From the NCBI GenBank assembly GCA_030015575.1, contig JASDDO010000006.1, positions 202,869,632 to 202,933,631 of the forward strand: 64,000 bases of DNA, in the 5' to 3' direction. The DNA comes from Agapanthus africanus (Eukaryota; Streptophyta; Magnoliopsida; Asparagales; Amaryllidaceae). Numbering within the stretch: the first letter of the stretch is position 1; every line of letters begins with the position of its first letter. Below, piece by piece: positions 12,560-23,720 of the stretch. The notes beneath the pieces were generated by a model that was not told the origin of the DNA, searched no databases, and saw only the letters and a program-made list of their open reading frames with translations. The position numbers and the translations under genes were made by a program.

Positions 12560-14229
12560 GGCGGATGAGACTGTCTACTACTTCTGCGGAGTGGCGCGGG
12601 TATGTCCGGTTTTTATGAAATCTCTGGTTCTACCAAGCTTTCAGTAATAGCTTGTGGTTCTGGAATTTCATCCAGTTCTATTGCGCTCTCACTTATCTGA
12701 TTTTCTAAAAATCCAGTTTCCAAAAAGTGGGGATGTTGAGAAACAAAAACCTTTTGTTCCTCTACGTAATAGAAAAGATAACCCCTGGAGTTCTTAGGGT
12801 ATCCCACAAACTTACACAGTACTGAGCGTGCTTCGAGCTTGTTCGCATGCTGCTTTTTTACAAAAGCTGGACATCCCCATGTCTTAAGGTACTTAAGGAA
12901 GGGTTTCTTCCCACTCCACATCTGATATGGTGTGGTAGGCACGGTCTTGGTAGGAACCTTATTCAGAAGATATGCAGCTGAATCTAGTGCATAACCCCAG
13001 AAGGATCGTGGTAACTCAGCCTTGCTCATCATTGAACGGACCATATCCAATAGGGTTCGATTCCTCCTTTCTGATACACCGTTGTGTTGTGGTGTGTATG
13101 GAGGAGTAAGCTGAGAGAGAATTCCATTCTCTTTTAGATAATCCAAGAACTCAGCACTTAAGTATTCACCACCTCGATCAGATCTCAGTGTCTTGATACT
13201 TTTGCCTGTTTGTTTTCCACTTCATTCTTGTATTCCTGGAATTTCTCAAAGGCCTCGAATTTATTCTTCATCAAGAAGACATGTCCATACCTAGAGAAAT
13301 TATCCATAAAAGTAATGAAATAGGAATAACCACCTCGCGCATGTGTAGACATTGGACCACACACATCGCTGTGTATGAGTCCCAAGAGCTCGCTTGCTCT
13401 TACTCCGTGTCCAGTAAACGGAGTCTTTGTCATCTTTACCATGAGACAAGATTCACAAGTAGCATAAGACTGATATTCGAATGGATTCAAATATCTCTCT
13501 CTATGTAACTTCGTCAATCATGTTTCATTGATGTGACCCAGTCTACAATGCCATAAAAAGCCTGATTTATTTCCGGAGACTTTCTTTTAACTGTGTTCTG
13601 GACACTAAAAACCTGAGCTTGATTTAATACGTATATTCCGTTATCTAATGTACCTGACCCAATCAAAGCTTGATTTAGGTGGATGTGGACCACATCGCTT
13701 ACAAATGTAAAATCATATCCTTCCTTAGAAAGTAAGGATACAAAGATGATGTTACAAGCCAGACTAGGTACATACAAACAGTTACGTAGAATCAATATCT
13801 ACCCACTTGTCAATCCAAGGTGATATTCCCCTATGGATTCAGCGTCCATGCTCATTCCATTAGCAACCCTGAGAGTCATATCACCTAACCTGATAACTCT
13901 ACGGTTTCTCAAAGCCTATAATAAATTAAAGATATGAGATTCTAATCCGGTATCTAGTACCTAGAAAGTAGAGTTAATTGACATAAGTTTTCTATTACAA
14001 ACACACCCGAAGTCGAAGCCACAACATGCTTCGGAACATGGATCCTGGCTTTCAAAGCCCTGTAATCCCTCTGCCAATGCCTTTTTCCAGTGACAATAGG
14101 AATATCCTTCCTTCCTTAATGTTAGCCCAGAAACTTTTGCCCCTTCCCTGTCCTTCTACCTTACTGACACCACATATCGTCTTTGTGGAGGCCTTCTTAT
14201 TCTCACCCTTTGCTTTCGCCTTGGATGCA
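12560..14229 (-). pseudogene. D pol region: integrase, pre-integrase, protease remains (fossil)
   Basis: Minus-strand frames encode a copia integrase. There is a pre-integrase zinc region (13185-13795, with CESCLMVKMTKTPF), the LGLIHSDVCGPM and YFITFMDNFSRYGHVF motifs, and the HNGVSERRNRTLLDMVRSMM motif (12613-13146), then the acidic linker before reverse transcriptase. The part nearest 14229 holds the decayed end of gag and the protease region. It is broken in several places. Element P at 38874-40290 is the closest relative in the window. Confidence 0.85.
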
Positions 14230-15962
14230 TGATCGCACGCTTTTGGCGTGTCGGATGTTCAAAGTTCTAAAGTTTACCGGGATCAGGACGGTGTCGCTAT
14301 GCAGCTAGCCGGTTGAGCACGGGTCGATCCACAGGGAGATGGTTGTATGTCCTTTCTTGTTTTAGACGAGTCAATAAAGAATTTGTATAAGGTTTGTTCA
14401 AGTCTATCCTATGTGTATTATTTGCAAGTATAAAGTTGTTAAGAAAAAGATACGAGATTGTAAGCTAAAGAAATCCGTACTCAAAACCTTTGAGCCGAGT
14501 CTTGACCAATTGAAGCTAGAGCAATCGGCAACAACGTGGATTAGGGGATTTAACCGCAGTACTTGTGGAATACGGCTTATTTACCCTTGTCCTTCCGTTC
14601 TTGTCTCTTGCTTTCTCCTCCGGCCAAACCGAACGCAACCGGTCGCGGTTAGGAATCACCGTTACCTTGTCAGGGTAGGGTGCCTAACGGAGCGCTTGCG
14701 TATGGTTGGGCGGAGTTCAATGGAAAATAACGGGAAAAGGAAATGAGAAAAGAAAGTCTTAACTTACAATACCATATTTATTCTTAACAACGATAATTAC
14801 AACATTCACAAAATGAACAACAAAGAGCAAAAGAAAAGAACAAAGAAAAGAAAAGATTACAAGTAATTAAGTGCATGAATTAAATTACAAGAAAGTAAAG
14901 CAAGATAATAATAAGCAAGTAATAAAAAGCGATAAAAAGAACAAGAAACTAGAACTCAAGACAAGCATGTGATCAATAGCCAACCCTTAAACTTGCAAGC
15001 TCAATCAAGAGGTTGTAAGATCAAGGGAAGGGTAGAGAACGCATGTGAAATGAAGCGCTAATTCCATAAGAAAATACGACCCTTGAGATCAATAACTAAC
15101 CCTTAACCATTCAAGCTCAATGAAGAGGTTGAATGATCAAGAGAAAGCAAGGACCTCAAGGGGAAGAAGAAACAAAAGAGAATGATACAAAAAGCCCTCA
15201 TCTTCATTGATCTCCCACTCAAAAAGCTCTCACTACAATTTTCATGGAAAAAGAATGAAGAAGAAGAAGAAAAAGACTAAATCCTAAAAAGAAAGAAGAA
15301 CAAAGAATGACCCTTGGCTTAGCTCAATTCTGGAGTATTTATAGGCAGAGGGTTGAAGACCTAGGGCAACCATCAGAATACACATGAAAAGACCATTCTC
15401 CCCCCAAAGCCCATCATCTGACAAGCCTACATGGCCGCGGATCCGCGGCCTATACCCTCTATTGGCCGTGGATCCGCCGCACTATAGTGGGTTCAGGGCA
15501 TGGGCTTTTCTGTACGGCCCTGGTCTGCTGTCCCCTGTTGTCTGGTACATATATTTTCTGATAATCTTTCCAGAATATCTTCAGAATTCTTAGTCCAAGA
15601 TTGCTATCTTTTCTTCACTTTTGACTTCTATCTCTCTCGAGCTCCGCACACCCATTGATTCTTGTGCTGCCCCCCTCGTGCTCTGTGCCTGTCCCAGACA
15701 CGAATGACCACTATCATATGTCTTGTCTCAGGAACTGGTACTCGGCACTGGACGGATATGGATGACCGGAACCCGGCTTTTATCTGCTGTCAGCAGATGT
15801 TCTGCTTTTGGCGTAACTGTGGAGATTTTGTCTTGATTTGCAATTTTTGGACTGGAAACCTGTACTCTGTAAATATGCAACAAACACGGATTAAAAGCAC
15901 ATACCTATAAACACACGAGCATAAGAATGGGCGGTATAAAATGCAGTATTCTGTTATGAACA
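14230..15962 (-). repeat. C 3' LTR
   Basis: On the minus strand it runs from TGTTCATAAC (15962) to ATGCGTGCGATCA-type sequence (14230). It contains the perfect 18-bp palindrome GGCCGCGGATCCGCGGCC at 15433-15450, followed by an imperfect second copy near 15465. Confidence 0.9.
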
Positions 15963-17426
15963 AATACACCCAAACTTAACTTTTGCTCGTCCCGAGCAAA
16001 ACCAATTATTCACAAAAATAAAATCCAAACCGCACTTTCGCAGGGAACGCGATTGCACTGAGCACGTGCAACAAGCCGTTAAACCTCTAGGTGTCCCTAG
16101 TAGGAGGAGTGTTGTCTCCTGAGGGTTTTCAGCGGATACTACCCACAAAATCTCGTCTAGCTAGTTTCATAAGTTAACATAGATTCTACTCCTACAGTTC
16201 AGTATTTATGTTAGAAATTCTATCATCCTAAGTTAGAAATATCTAACCCTAATGCTTCACACCTCCTATCTATTTAGCCTTAGATCATATACGTTCCAAA
16301 AAAGTTTAGAAAGATGTTGGTTCTCCTGAGTTTTCCTTCTAAAGTGCGGCCTCAAATCAGGGATTTTTATCAACTTTACAGAAAACACAAGTCTTATTCT
16401 TTATCTCTATCTTTTATCCAAACATCGATTGTATACCCCTACGTGTGTGTATATTTGCACTCCTACATTCAAGAATTCAATTCAAGCTATAATACCCTTG
16501 CCCTAATACCTAATACTACTTCTTTTCATTAAGGATGGACGGATTTGCTCACACACCTTTCATGCGACTATTAATGCTTCTTGAGGCACTAACGGCCGAT
16601 TACTGAATGTGTGAACATTTAAAGTGTAAATAGCAGTTTCCAGGTCTTGACTTTATTCTATTTTTTTCTTTTTCTTTTTCTTTTTCTTCTTTTTTCTTTT
16701 TCAAGACCGGATATATTTTTCAATACGCTCTTTTGGTGTTTAGCTTTAAATACCGTTTTTTTCTTTCATACTAGGCTTTAAGGCAAGAGTATTTCTAGAT
16801 ATCCTCTACTATCCCAAGTTTCAAGGTGCGTGTAAGTGCAGTTTGTAGGGTATATACTTTCTAAATTTGAACTCAAGAAAAGAAATTATTTTTCAGACTT
16901 ATCCTTCAGTAAAGCATCAATACTTTCCCTTCATCTTGACTTAACTAAAGAACTAAACTCAAGATTACCTATTTCTCAAAAAAAACTGTAAGGACGTATA
17001 CTTACCAAGTTTAAACAGAATGAGGGTTATTTTTAGGGTTTTCAATTCCTAAGCCTAGAATTTAGTTATTTCTATCATATCAACTAAACTTTCGGAATAA
17101 AGATCTAAGTTACCCTATTAGCTAACTTGACGACAAAGTTTTTATATTTTTTGGAAAATTTTTGATTTTTGTGGGTTTTTATTAAGGTATGCAAATGCAA
17201 AATATACAAATGAATGCGAAGGAAGAGAGCTTACCGAGCACACCCCCAAACTTAAACTTGACAGTGCCCTCACTGTCAGGCTACACTAAGAGGGTCAAAA
17301 TTGTCGGCGCTCTCCCTAAAAACAAAGTATATACAAAAAGGAAAACAAAAAATATATACAAAAAAGGTGTCCCCCCCAAACTTAAGTAAAACAGTGTTTC
17401 CACTGTTAAGCGTTTGAAGTTCAGGA
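15963..17426 (-). other. C 3' untranslated region with three hairpin plus purine-tract modules
   Basis: This is a non-coding stretch between the C frame and its 3' LTR. Three modules each have a perfect short hairpin beside a CCCAAACTTAA box: 15968-16001 (9-bp stem TTTTGCTCG/CGAGCAAAA), 17243-17278 (8-bp stem TGACAGTG/CACTGTCA) and 17371-17407 (7-bp stem AACAGTG/CACTGTT). Read in element sense, the box becomes TTAAGTTTGGG. The copy next to the LTR is in the position of the polypurine tract. Confidence 0.65.
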
Positions 17427-19121
17427 TTAGGTGGGAAAGAACAGTATCAAGCTATACAAGGCCTTACACAGGCCAAAAGTGAGTACCAACCAGTCAAAGA
17501 TCTTATCGTAATAAAGCAGTGGCTGGTGAAAGAAGGCGTAGAGAAAAGAGATGGAGAATACGCGAGACCGTATGCGAAGAGAAGCGGGATACGGTCTCGG
17601 TATATGAGAGGAAGAAGAATGGCGGAAGGGAAAAAGAAGTGGAATACGAACTTGAGGGTGCAAATGGAGTAAATAGATTAGCACAATTTGTGATGAGCGA
17701 TGTGTAAAAAGCGATTGTGCTAATCTATTAACTCGTCGAGAGATAGGGTCAAATCCCTCAAGATTCGTGAGAAACCATGGATACGCCGAACTTGGTAAAC
17801 CGGACATAGTAAATGGACGTGAGACGGGTTCTTGCAAGGTCGGAACGATGGAAATGATGGAGGGAAGTGGTTGAGGAAGGTTATCGGTTAAAGGTTCAGG
17901 AGGGTGTACACAGTCAGTGGAAGGAACAGGATGAATTGGAAAATCCGACTCATCAAGCAAAACTGGTTCATCCTCAACACTATCCTCAATATTCTCCTCG
18001 AAATTTAGCACATCCATGCACTTCTCTTCAAAATCCAGACGCATATGAAGTTTGGGAAAAACAATTAATGACTCGGGATGATGATTTGAAGAGACAAATT
18101 CAGCCAAATCTACGGGTTCATCATCCAAAATATTCCCAGCGTCAATATCCTCAATCAAGTGAAAATCAAAATTCTCAGACACCTCATCAAAAGCATGGAT
18201 TTCAATCGATTCTGGTTCTAAGATGGAGGTGCAGAGGGCAAAAGGTTTGGGATTGGTTTCACTTGGCAAGGTCCCTTCACAATCGGGTAAATCAAATACT
18301 ACAAAGTTGCACAACTCATCCATCATTCTATCTTCAATTGATAAATCATGTGGGATACTGGATAGACTTTCAAAACAGGAGTTGTGGGATTCAATTTGGA
18401 CCGGGTAGGCTTGATTCGGAAGGGGGTACAACTCATTCTTTCCACTCAAATTCACAGCCTGTCCTGCCGCCTCATCATACATTGAAAAATTAGGAGCTAG
18501 TTGAAAACTAGCTACCGGGTTAGTATGTTGTACGAGAGCGGCCATGGACGCATTCAAATCCATCATCTGTTGGCTTGACGCTACCCTAAAGTCTTCCAAC
18601 GACTGTTCTAGACTAGACATTGGTTGTGAAGGGATTTCAGTAAAATATTCAAAGTTGTTTGGATACTGAAAACTCCCAAATGGCGGTTCTGATGCAATGT
18701 CTAGGGAAGGTGCAAAAGTAGGGTAGGATTTGTAGGAATTGAACGGCTGGACAGGAGCAGGATCAACATCTGGATAGGAAGGTGAATGGAATTGTTGATC
18801 CCAAGAATTTGAAGTGGTGAAAGGAGTGAAAGATCGGCTATGAGATTGTTCAATACGTTCTGCAATAGACATAGGTCTTGGAGTTGCAACATGACTCGAA
18901 GAAGGGGTATCAACGTAAGAAGGGGTGAATGTATGAAATGGTTGATACGAAGTGGATTGCGGAGTCAAATTGTTTGTCCTAGACGCGTCTATCCGATCTT
19001 TCAATGAAATTTTGGGCATGGAGGGGTCGTTCGAAGTTCGGCCAAAGCAAGAACCGTAGGAAGTTATGTCTGGTTGTGGGTACCAAAGTTCGGCAAGAGT
19101 TTTGCGAGGTGGAGTACCCAT
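17427..19121 (-). CDS. Single long frame of element C, function unknown
   Basis: An uninterrupted 564-codon frame lies in the sense direction of C. I chose the ATG at 19119-19121 (protein start MGTPPRKTLAELWYPQPD). The open frame extends further upstream, but those codons include the LTR of the later element B, which begins 72 bases upstream. Residues 1-200 are rich in Ser, Pro, Thr and Tyr, with KISLKDRID and MSIAERIEQS repeats of a short helical motif. Residues from about 270 to 430 are acidic. I see no CCHC knuckle, protease, reverse transcriptase, RNase H or integrase motif. The KTLAELWYP start faintly recalls the conserved N-terminus of Athila/Tat gag proteins, but that is only a resemblance. 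It may be a diverged gag-like protein of a non-autonomous family. Confidence 0.6.
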   Translation of the reverse strand: MGTPPRKTLAELWYPQPDITSYGSCFGRTSNDPSMPKISLKDRIDASRTNNLTPQSTSYQPFHTFTPSYVDTPSSSHVATPRPMSIAERIEQSHSRSFTPFTTSNSWDQQFHSPSYPDVDPAPVQPFNSYKSYPTFAPSLDIASEPPFGSFQYPNNFEYFTEIPSQPMSSLEQSLEDFRVASSQQMMDLNASMAALVQHTNPVASFQLAPNFSMYDEAAGQAVNLSGKNELYPLPNQAYPVQIESHNSCFESLSSIPHDLSIEDRMMDELCNFVVFDLPDCEGTLPSETNPKPFALCTSILEPESIEIHAFDEVSENFDFHLIEDIDAGNILDDEPVDLAEFVSSNHHPESLIVFPKLHMRLDFEEKCMDVLNFEENIEDSVEDEPVLLDESDFPIHPVPSTDCVHPPEPLTDNLPQPLPSIISIVPTLQEPVSRPFTMSGLPSSAYPWFLTNLEGFDPISRRVNRLAQSLFTHRSSQIVLIYLLHLHPQVRIPLLFPFRHSSSSHIPRPYPASLRIRSRVFSISFLYAFFHQPLLYYDKIFDWLVLTFGLCKALYSLILFFPT

Positions 19122-19192
19122 GATATGAAGAGAGAGAAAGAAAGGTAGAGAAAAGGAGGGGAAAAGAATGTGATATTTTTTTTTATAGTTTA

Positions 19193-21416
19193 TGTTGGAG
19201 ATAGTGCCCTCAGAGTCAATTATTGGATCACAGGCACGTGATTGCAATGATTGAGGGAGGACCTATCCCGGTAGGACAGTCTTACTCGAGATGATAGTAT
19301 GCTATCTGGTTTACCTTTATCATCGTGTACTGCTTTAGGCGACCTGACATGTCGCTATTGCACGTTGATAGAGCCCCTAGGATTCTTGCTTGACTGCCAG
19401 CAGTATGAGGGCGATCATATAAGTGAGAGCTGGAGTCTATAAGCACATCCTTAAAAGGTCCCTAGTCGTAGGAGTCTCGAGATAGGGCATCGATTCTCCA
19501 GAGTAGACTAGTGTATACAGTCGAGACCCCGACGAGGGGCGGTGGCCAGTCTCACAAGCCACTGGTGTCAGTTGGTTCACCTAAGATGTATACAGGTGCT
19601 CATTGGGTTATGAGTACACCGGACAGGACTCGCCGGGAACATGCTAGTTGGTCATATACCAGACGTCAGATGGCAGTTCCCTGGTGACATGTGTGCAGGT
19701 TAGTTCATCGACCTGGGGATCGTCATTTGTCTCGTGTGAGTTCCCACTGTACTTTGATTACTACCCTACCACGGCTCAAAGGAGTCGTGCAAACAGGTTT
19801 TAGTTGGGTACAGTCCCGAGCCACATGGAGGCAGTGAGCGGATCTTCAGGGGTTCGTCTCTCCCGGTATTGGGGGTGAGGTCGCGCTGTGTCTAGGAGAG
19901 CCATTACACAAAGACCTTGGCCAAGGCAGGAGATTTACTGGTAGGTATTCCAGTAGTATCTCAGGGTGTTCTGGGCTACACTCCGACACGACTTGTACCG
20001 CTTTTGGGGGTCTGACTTTTACCAACCCCCTAGGCCCGCCATGCGATACTCATAGACGAACGGACCGGACTGCACGGATATTGTCACTGACAGGCTCAGT
20101 TGGGTGTCGGGGTGAGCTTCCTCATCGACGTCCCTTTTTGTCAATAGCTGGTGGCCCGTCACGTATTGGCTTATACCTCTGACGTGCTAGTGGTTAAATC
20201 CACAGCCATAGTATTGACGAGTCTTTAGAGTCCACCACACTTTCAGTTACTCAAGCTTTCGGGCGAAACGCTGTAGAGGCCGTATGGAGATATGGCAGGG
20301 TCCGATCAGATACGTGCGGTATTGCACGGATCAGGATCGGACGGTTTGTACTAGTAGCCGTATAGATATATGGCAGGGTTCGATCAGATACGTGCGGTAT
20401 TGCACGGATCAGGATCGAACAGGATATTACTAGCCGGCTTTGGTTTAAGCCGGTCCTAGTTTAGTACAGTGTAGATTTTGTCTTTTTGCATTTATATCCG
20501 GACGGAATACAAATGCGGGTGTGTATGCACAGTGTGGGGTTTTCCTGTAATTTATTACGGGACCAGTTTTCTGGAGTTGCCAGTTTGCTTTCCGTTCCGG
20601 CCGGTTTTCCTTTGTTCTTTCCCGGCCGGACTTTTCCGATGGAGGGGGTTATTTGCAATTATGCAAATAACTTTAGTGGAGGGGTTTTTCTTGCATAAAG
20701 TATTGATTATGATAGCTTCATATCTTTGCACCATTACTTGGATTAATGATGATTTGAGTGGGTATGGTTTGATGAAAGTGCAAGCATGGTTGTATGTTTT
20801 CTTGTCTCTTGATATGGTCACCTCTTCCATTCTCCTACACTCACCTCCCTTCATGTTTGCTATTACCTCCTCCACCATTCTCTTTTGGATGAAAGTTTTT
20901 ATTCATTAGAAAAGAGAGAAAAAGAAAGAGAGAAGAAGAAGAAGAGAGCTTCATCTTGAGAGTTTCATCCATGATCTCATTTTCTTGCTAGAAAAATGCA
21001 AGCACCATTTTTCTATTCTCCATTCCTCCATCCAAAGGCAACAAACCCCAAAGAGACAAAGCACTACACTTCCTACAGCACATCTTGAGCATGTCGAGTT
21101 GCCGGCTTCATGCCCGAGTTGCCTCGGTATAGAGGCGGGAGCCCGTAAAAGATGCAGGCGACGTGGTGCCCTTCCGGCAAAGAGGCGACGACCGGAGATC
21201 CCGCGAGGAGATCGGAGTGGAGATGAAGACCGGAGGACTTGGATCGTCGGTATATCTCTAACCCGTATTCTAGTTAGCTTAGACTTGTTAATGGTTACGA
21301 TCCGGGGTTTAGTGCGCGGTGGTGCCGGTTTGCAAAGTCCGCAAAAATTTTAAGTTATTCACCGCTTCCGCATTCCGGCGTCGGATTGACGGCCGGGGCG
21401 CCGCCGTGCACTTACA
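19193..21416 (+). repeat. B 5' LTR
   Basis: 2224 bases, TGTTGGAGATAG to GTGCACTTACA. It contains a tandem pair of about 70-base units (about 20285-20425), each able to fold by GTCCGATC/GATCGGAC-type stems, the GGCTT-AAGCC hairpin (20429-20460) and a GA-rich run before the U5 end. Confidence 0.95.
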
Positions 21417-21417
21417 G

Positions 21418-21430
21418 TGGTATCAGAGCC
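21418..21430 (+). other. B primer-binding site (tRNA-Met)
   Basis: TGGTATCAGAGCC lies one base after the LTR end and is complementary to initiator tRNA-Met. Confidence 0.9.
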
Positions 21431-23720
21431 TCGCCATTAACTTCGTCTAGCTTTTGTGTAATGTGTTTTACGTTTCCGATCGAACAAAATCCCGAAAACA
21501 CGTATTTCATGCACATCAGTTTCTGTCGAATTTTTTTTGAGTCCAAAAATTTTTCAGGTTGTCTCAGAGTGATGTGCAGGGAATTAGAAACACACTGAAA
21601 AAATTTGGTAACATGAACTGTTCATTCCACCGCGGAAGGGCGGCCAAACCCTTACTGGAGCCGCGCTTCCGCCGCAATGTGAACAGTTCACCCCCCCAAA
21701 TTTGTGCAGTGTGTTCCTGAATGAGAAATGTGATTTCTGGAATATTAAAATTGGGCCCAGGTTTTCTGTGGTTGCTACAGTTTTGGTTAGGGGGCCCACT
21801 TGTTAAGTTTGATCAATCGGAAAGTTTTAAACACATTTTTCACAGTATTTACATTATATCTGCGACCGTGAATGTCACTCGATCGGTAAATCCGGTCTAA
21901 CTGCTATAGCCCGGTTAGACGGATTTGCGAACGTGACTTTCACGTTGATGTTCTGTTTTTGCTGTGATGTTGCGGATCGGTCGTGGGGATAGCCTGGATG
22001 CAATGCTAGTACTGTATTGTTGTATTATGTACATTTGATATTGCGGGGCGAGCGTCCGACATGTGGACTGCCGTCACTGCCTGTTTGTATTATTCTTTTG
22101 GGGCACGACCTGGTTGCGGTCGATGTACCCGGTGTATGTATATTTTACATTATGTACTAGGATTACCCCGCGGAGGGGTGCACGGATGGCCGGGTTCTAG
22201 AGGGCAACAAGCCCGCATCTCATGGCATTGAGACGGAGGGGGCTTCACTCTGGGATTGGCGGGCTGTTCGCCGCACTCGTAGGGGGTACAGGTTGACCCA
22301 GGAGGGGTGCCCAAGTTACCGGATTCCGTGAAGTGCTGGGTGGTCCATTCACGGAGCTGAAGGGGGCTGCCTCGCTTCAGGTTTTGGCGGGTAACTTGCC
22401 GCGCCCGTAGGGGTCTAGGATTTCATTGCACAGGCTATCCACACGACCAGGGGAACGTCGGGTTTCAATAGTGGCTCTGTGAAACCCGGGGATCCCAGAT
22501 ATCTGTATTGTTCTGTGATGCTGTACATTTCTGTGTTGTTGCATTTCTTTTCACGCCTTGAGCGAAATATAATATATTGGTATATATATTAGTAGATGTA
22601 GTATATGTTTTTCATCCGCGCTAGTCCAGTCCCCGCTCTGTCGTTAGTAAGCTAACCTAACGAGTGATGACGGGACCCAGTGGCGAATGCGGATGGCATA
22701 TACGTACGTCAGTATATTTTCGTTCTTTGTGGTGTGATCAATTGATGGGACTGCATTGATTCGGATCAATGCAAGTTAAAAACAAACCTAATCTGATGTT
22801 GTTGGAACACTTTTCAAAAAGCTGTTATTGCAAGGGCGTTCTCTTTTGTTTTGCATCGTGATATTCATTGGAATATCCTGCTCCTCAGTCGACGAGGCAA
22901 GGGCCGAGATCCCTTCACCGGGAGTGACCCCTTGGACAGAAGTTTGCGTCAGGGCATTAACTTCACTATAGCCGATTACTTTTGCTTTGCATCGCGGTAT
23001 TCATTTGGAATATCCTGCACCCCATTCTACGGGGAAAGAGCCGAGATCCCTTCACCGGGAGTGACCTCTTTAGCAACGGTTTTCGTCACTATATTTTTAA
23101 AAGCTATCCGTTCCTTCGACGATATCAAGTTCTTTACGTTAAAGGTTTTCGCCAGAAACCATTCGTAGCCCTCCGTCGTTTCATATGGGTGGTCAATAGT
23201 ATTCAAGCTGTGTATGTTGGCCAAAGTCAAGGCACAGTGATTGGTAGCTATTGGGGTATTCATATGCAGCATAGATAGATGCGTTGGTTTGGGACAGTCG
23301 TACTGCCATTTTGGCCAAAGTCAAGGGTATGTACGGATGGATTCAAATTAACCTGGAGAATGACGGGTAGAACTTGACATGTGACTTATGATATGTTGGC
23401 CAAAGTCAAGGTCATAAGAGCATGGGGCAGAAATCACATCGGGAGTTTCAAAAGAACTGAAACTTGCCAGATATGCGCATACCTTCTGGAGTGTGATACC
23501 GTGAGCGGATTCCGTCACGTTATCATGCGATGATGGTTGGATCCCGATTCCCACTGATGAGTTGGTTTACTCCTCGGGTGACCCCGACTAATTCTTCTTT
23601 CAGGTTTGGAGGAGAATTTGAGATACAGTGGGAGGTTTCCAGATTAGATAAATTGGTAACCATTCTGATCTAGGATAGAGTGCACGCTGAGTGTTTCTTT
23701 TCTCTCTCTCTTTGGCAGCG
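21431..23720 (+). promoter_or_regulatory. B leader with ordered RNA stem-loops
   Basis: This is a long untranslated leader. In order it shows the CGTTAG hairpin (about 22640-22672), two copies of the AAAGRG/CYCTTT fold (22885-22934 and 23020-23071) and three two-part hairpins (23208-23237, about 23301-23330 and 23385-23418). The same set in the same order is in element P (36648-37473). The first and last members are also in D. It ends in a CTCTCTCT run before the place where gag would start. Confidence 0.65.

Noticed and set aside
20478-20909. 143-codon frame repeated at 28351-28782
   Set aside because: It lies within the near-identical B LTRs and has no domain; two identical copies are no evidence of coding.
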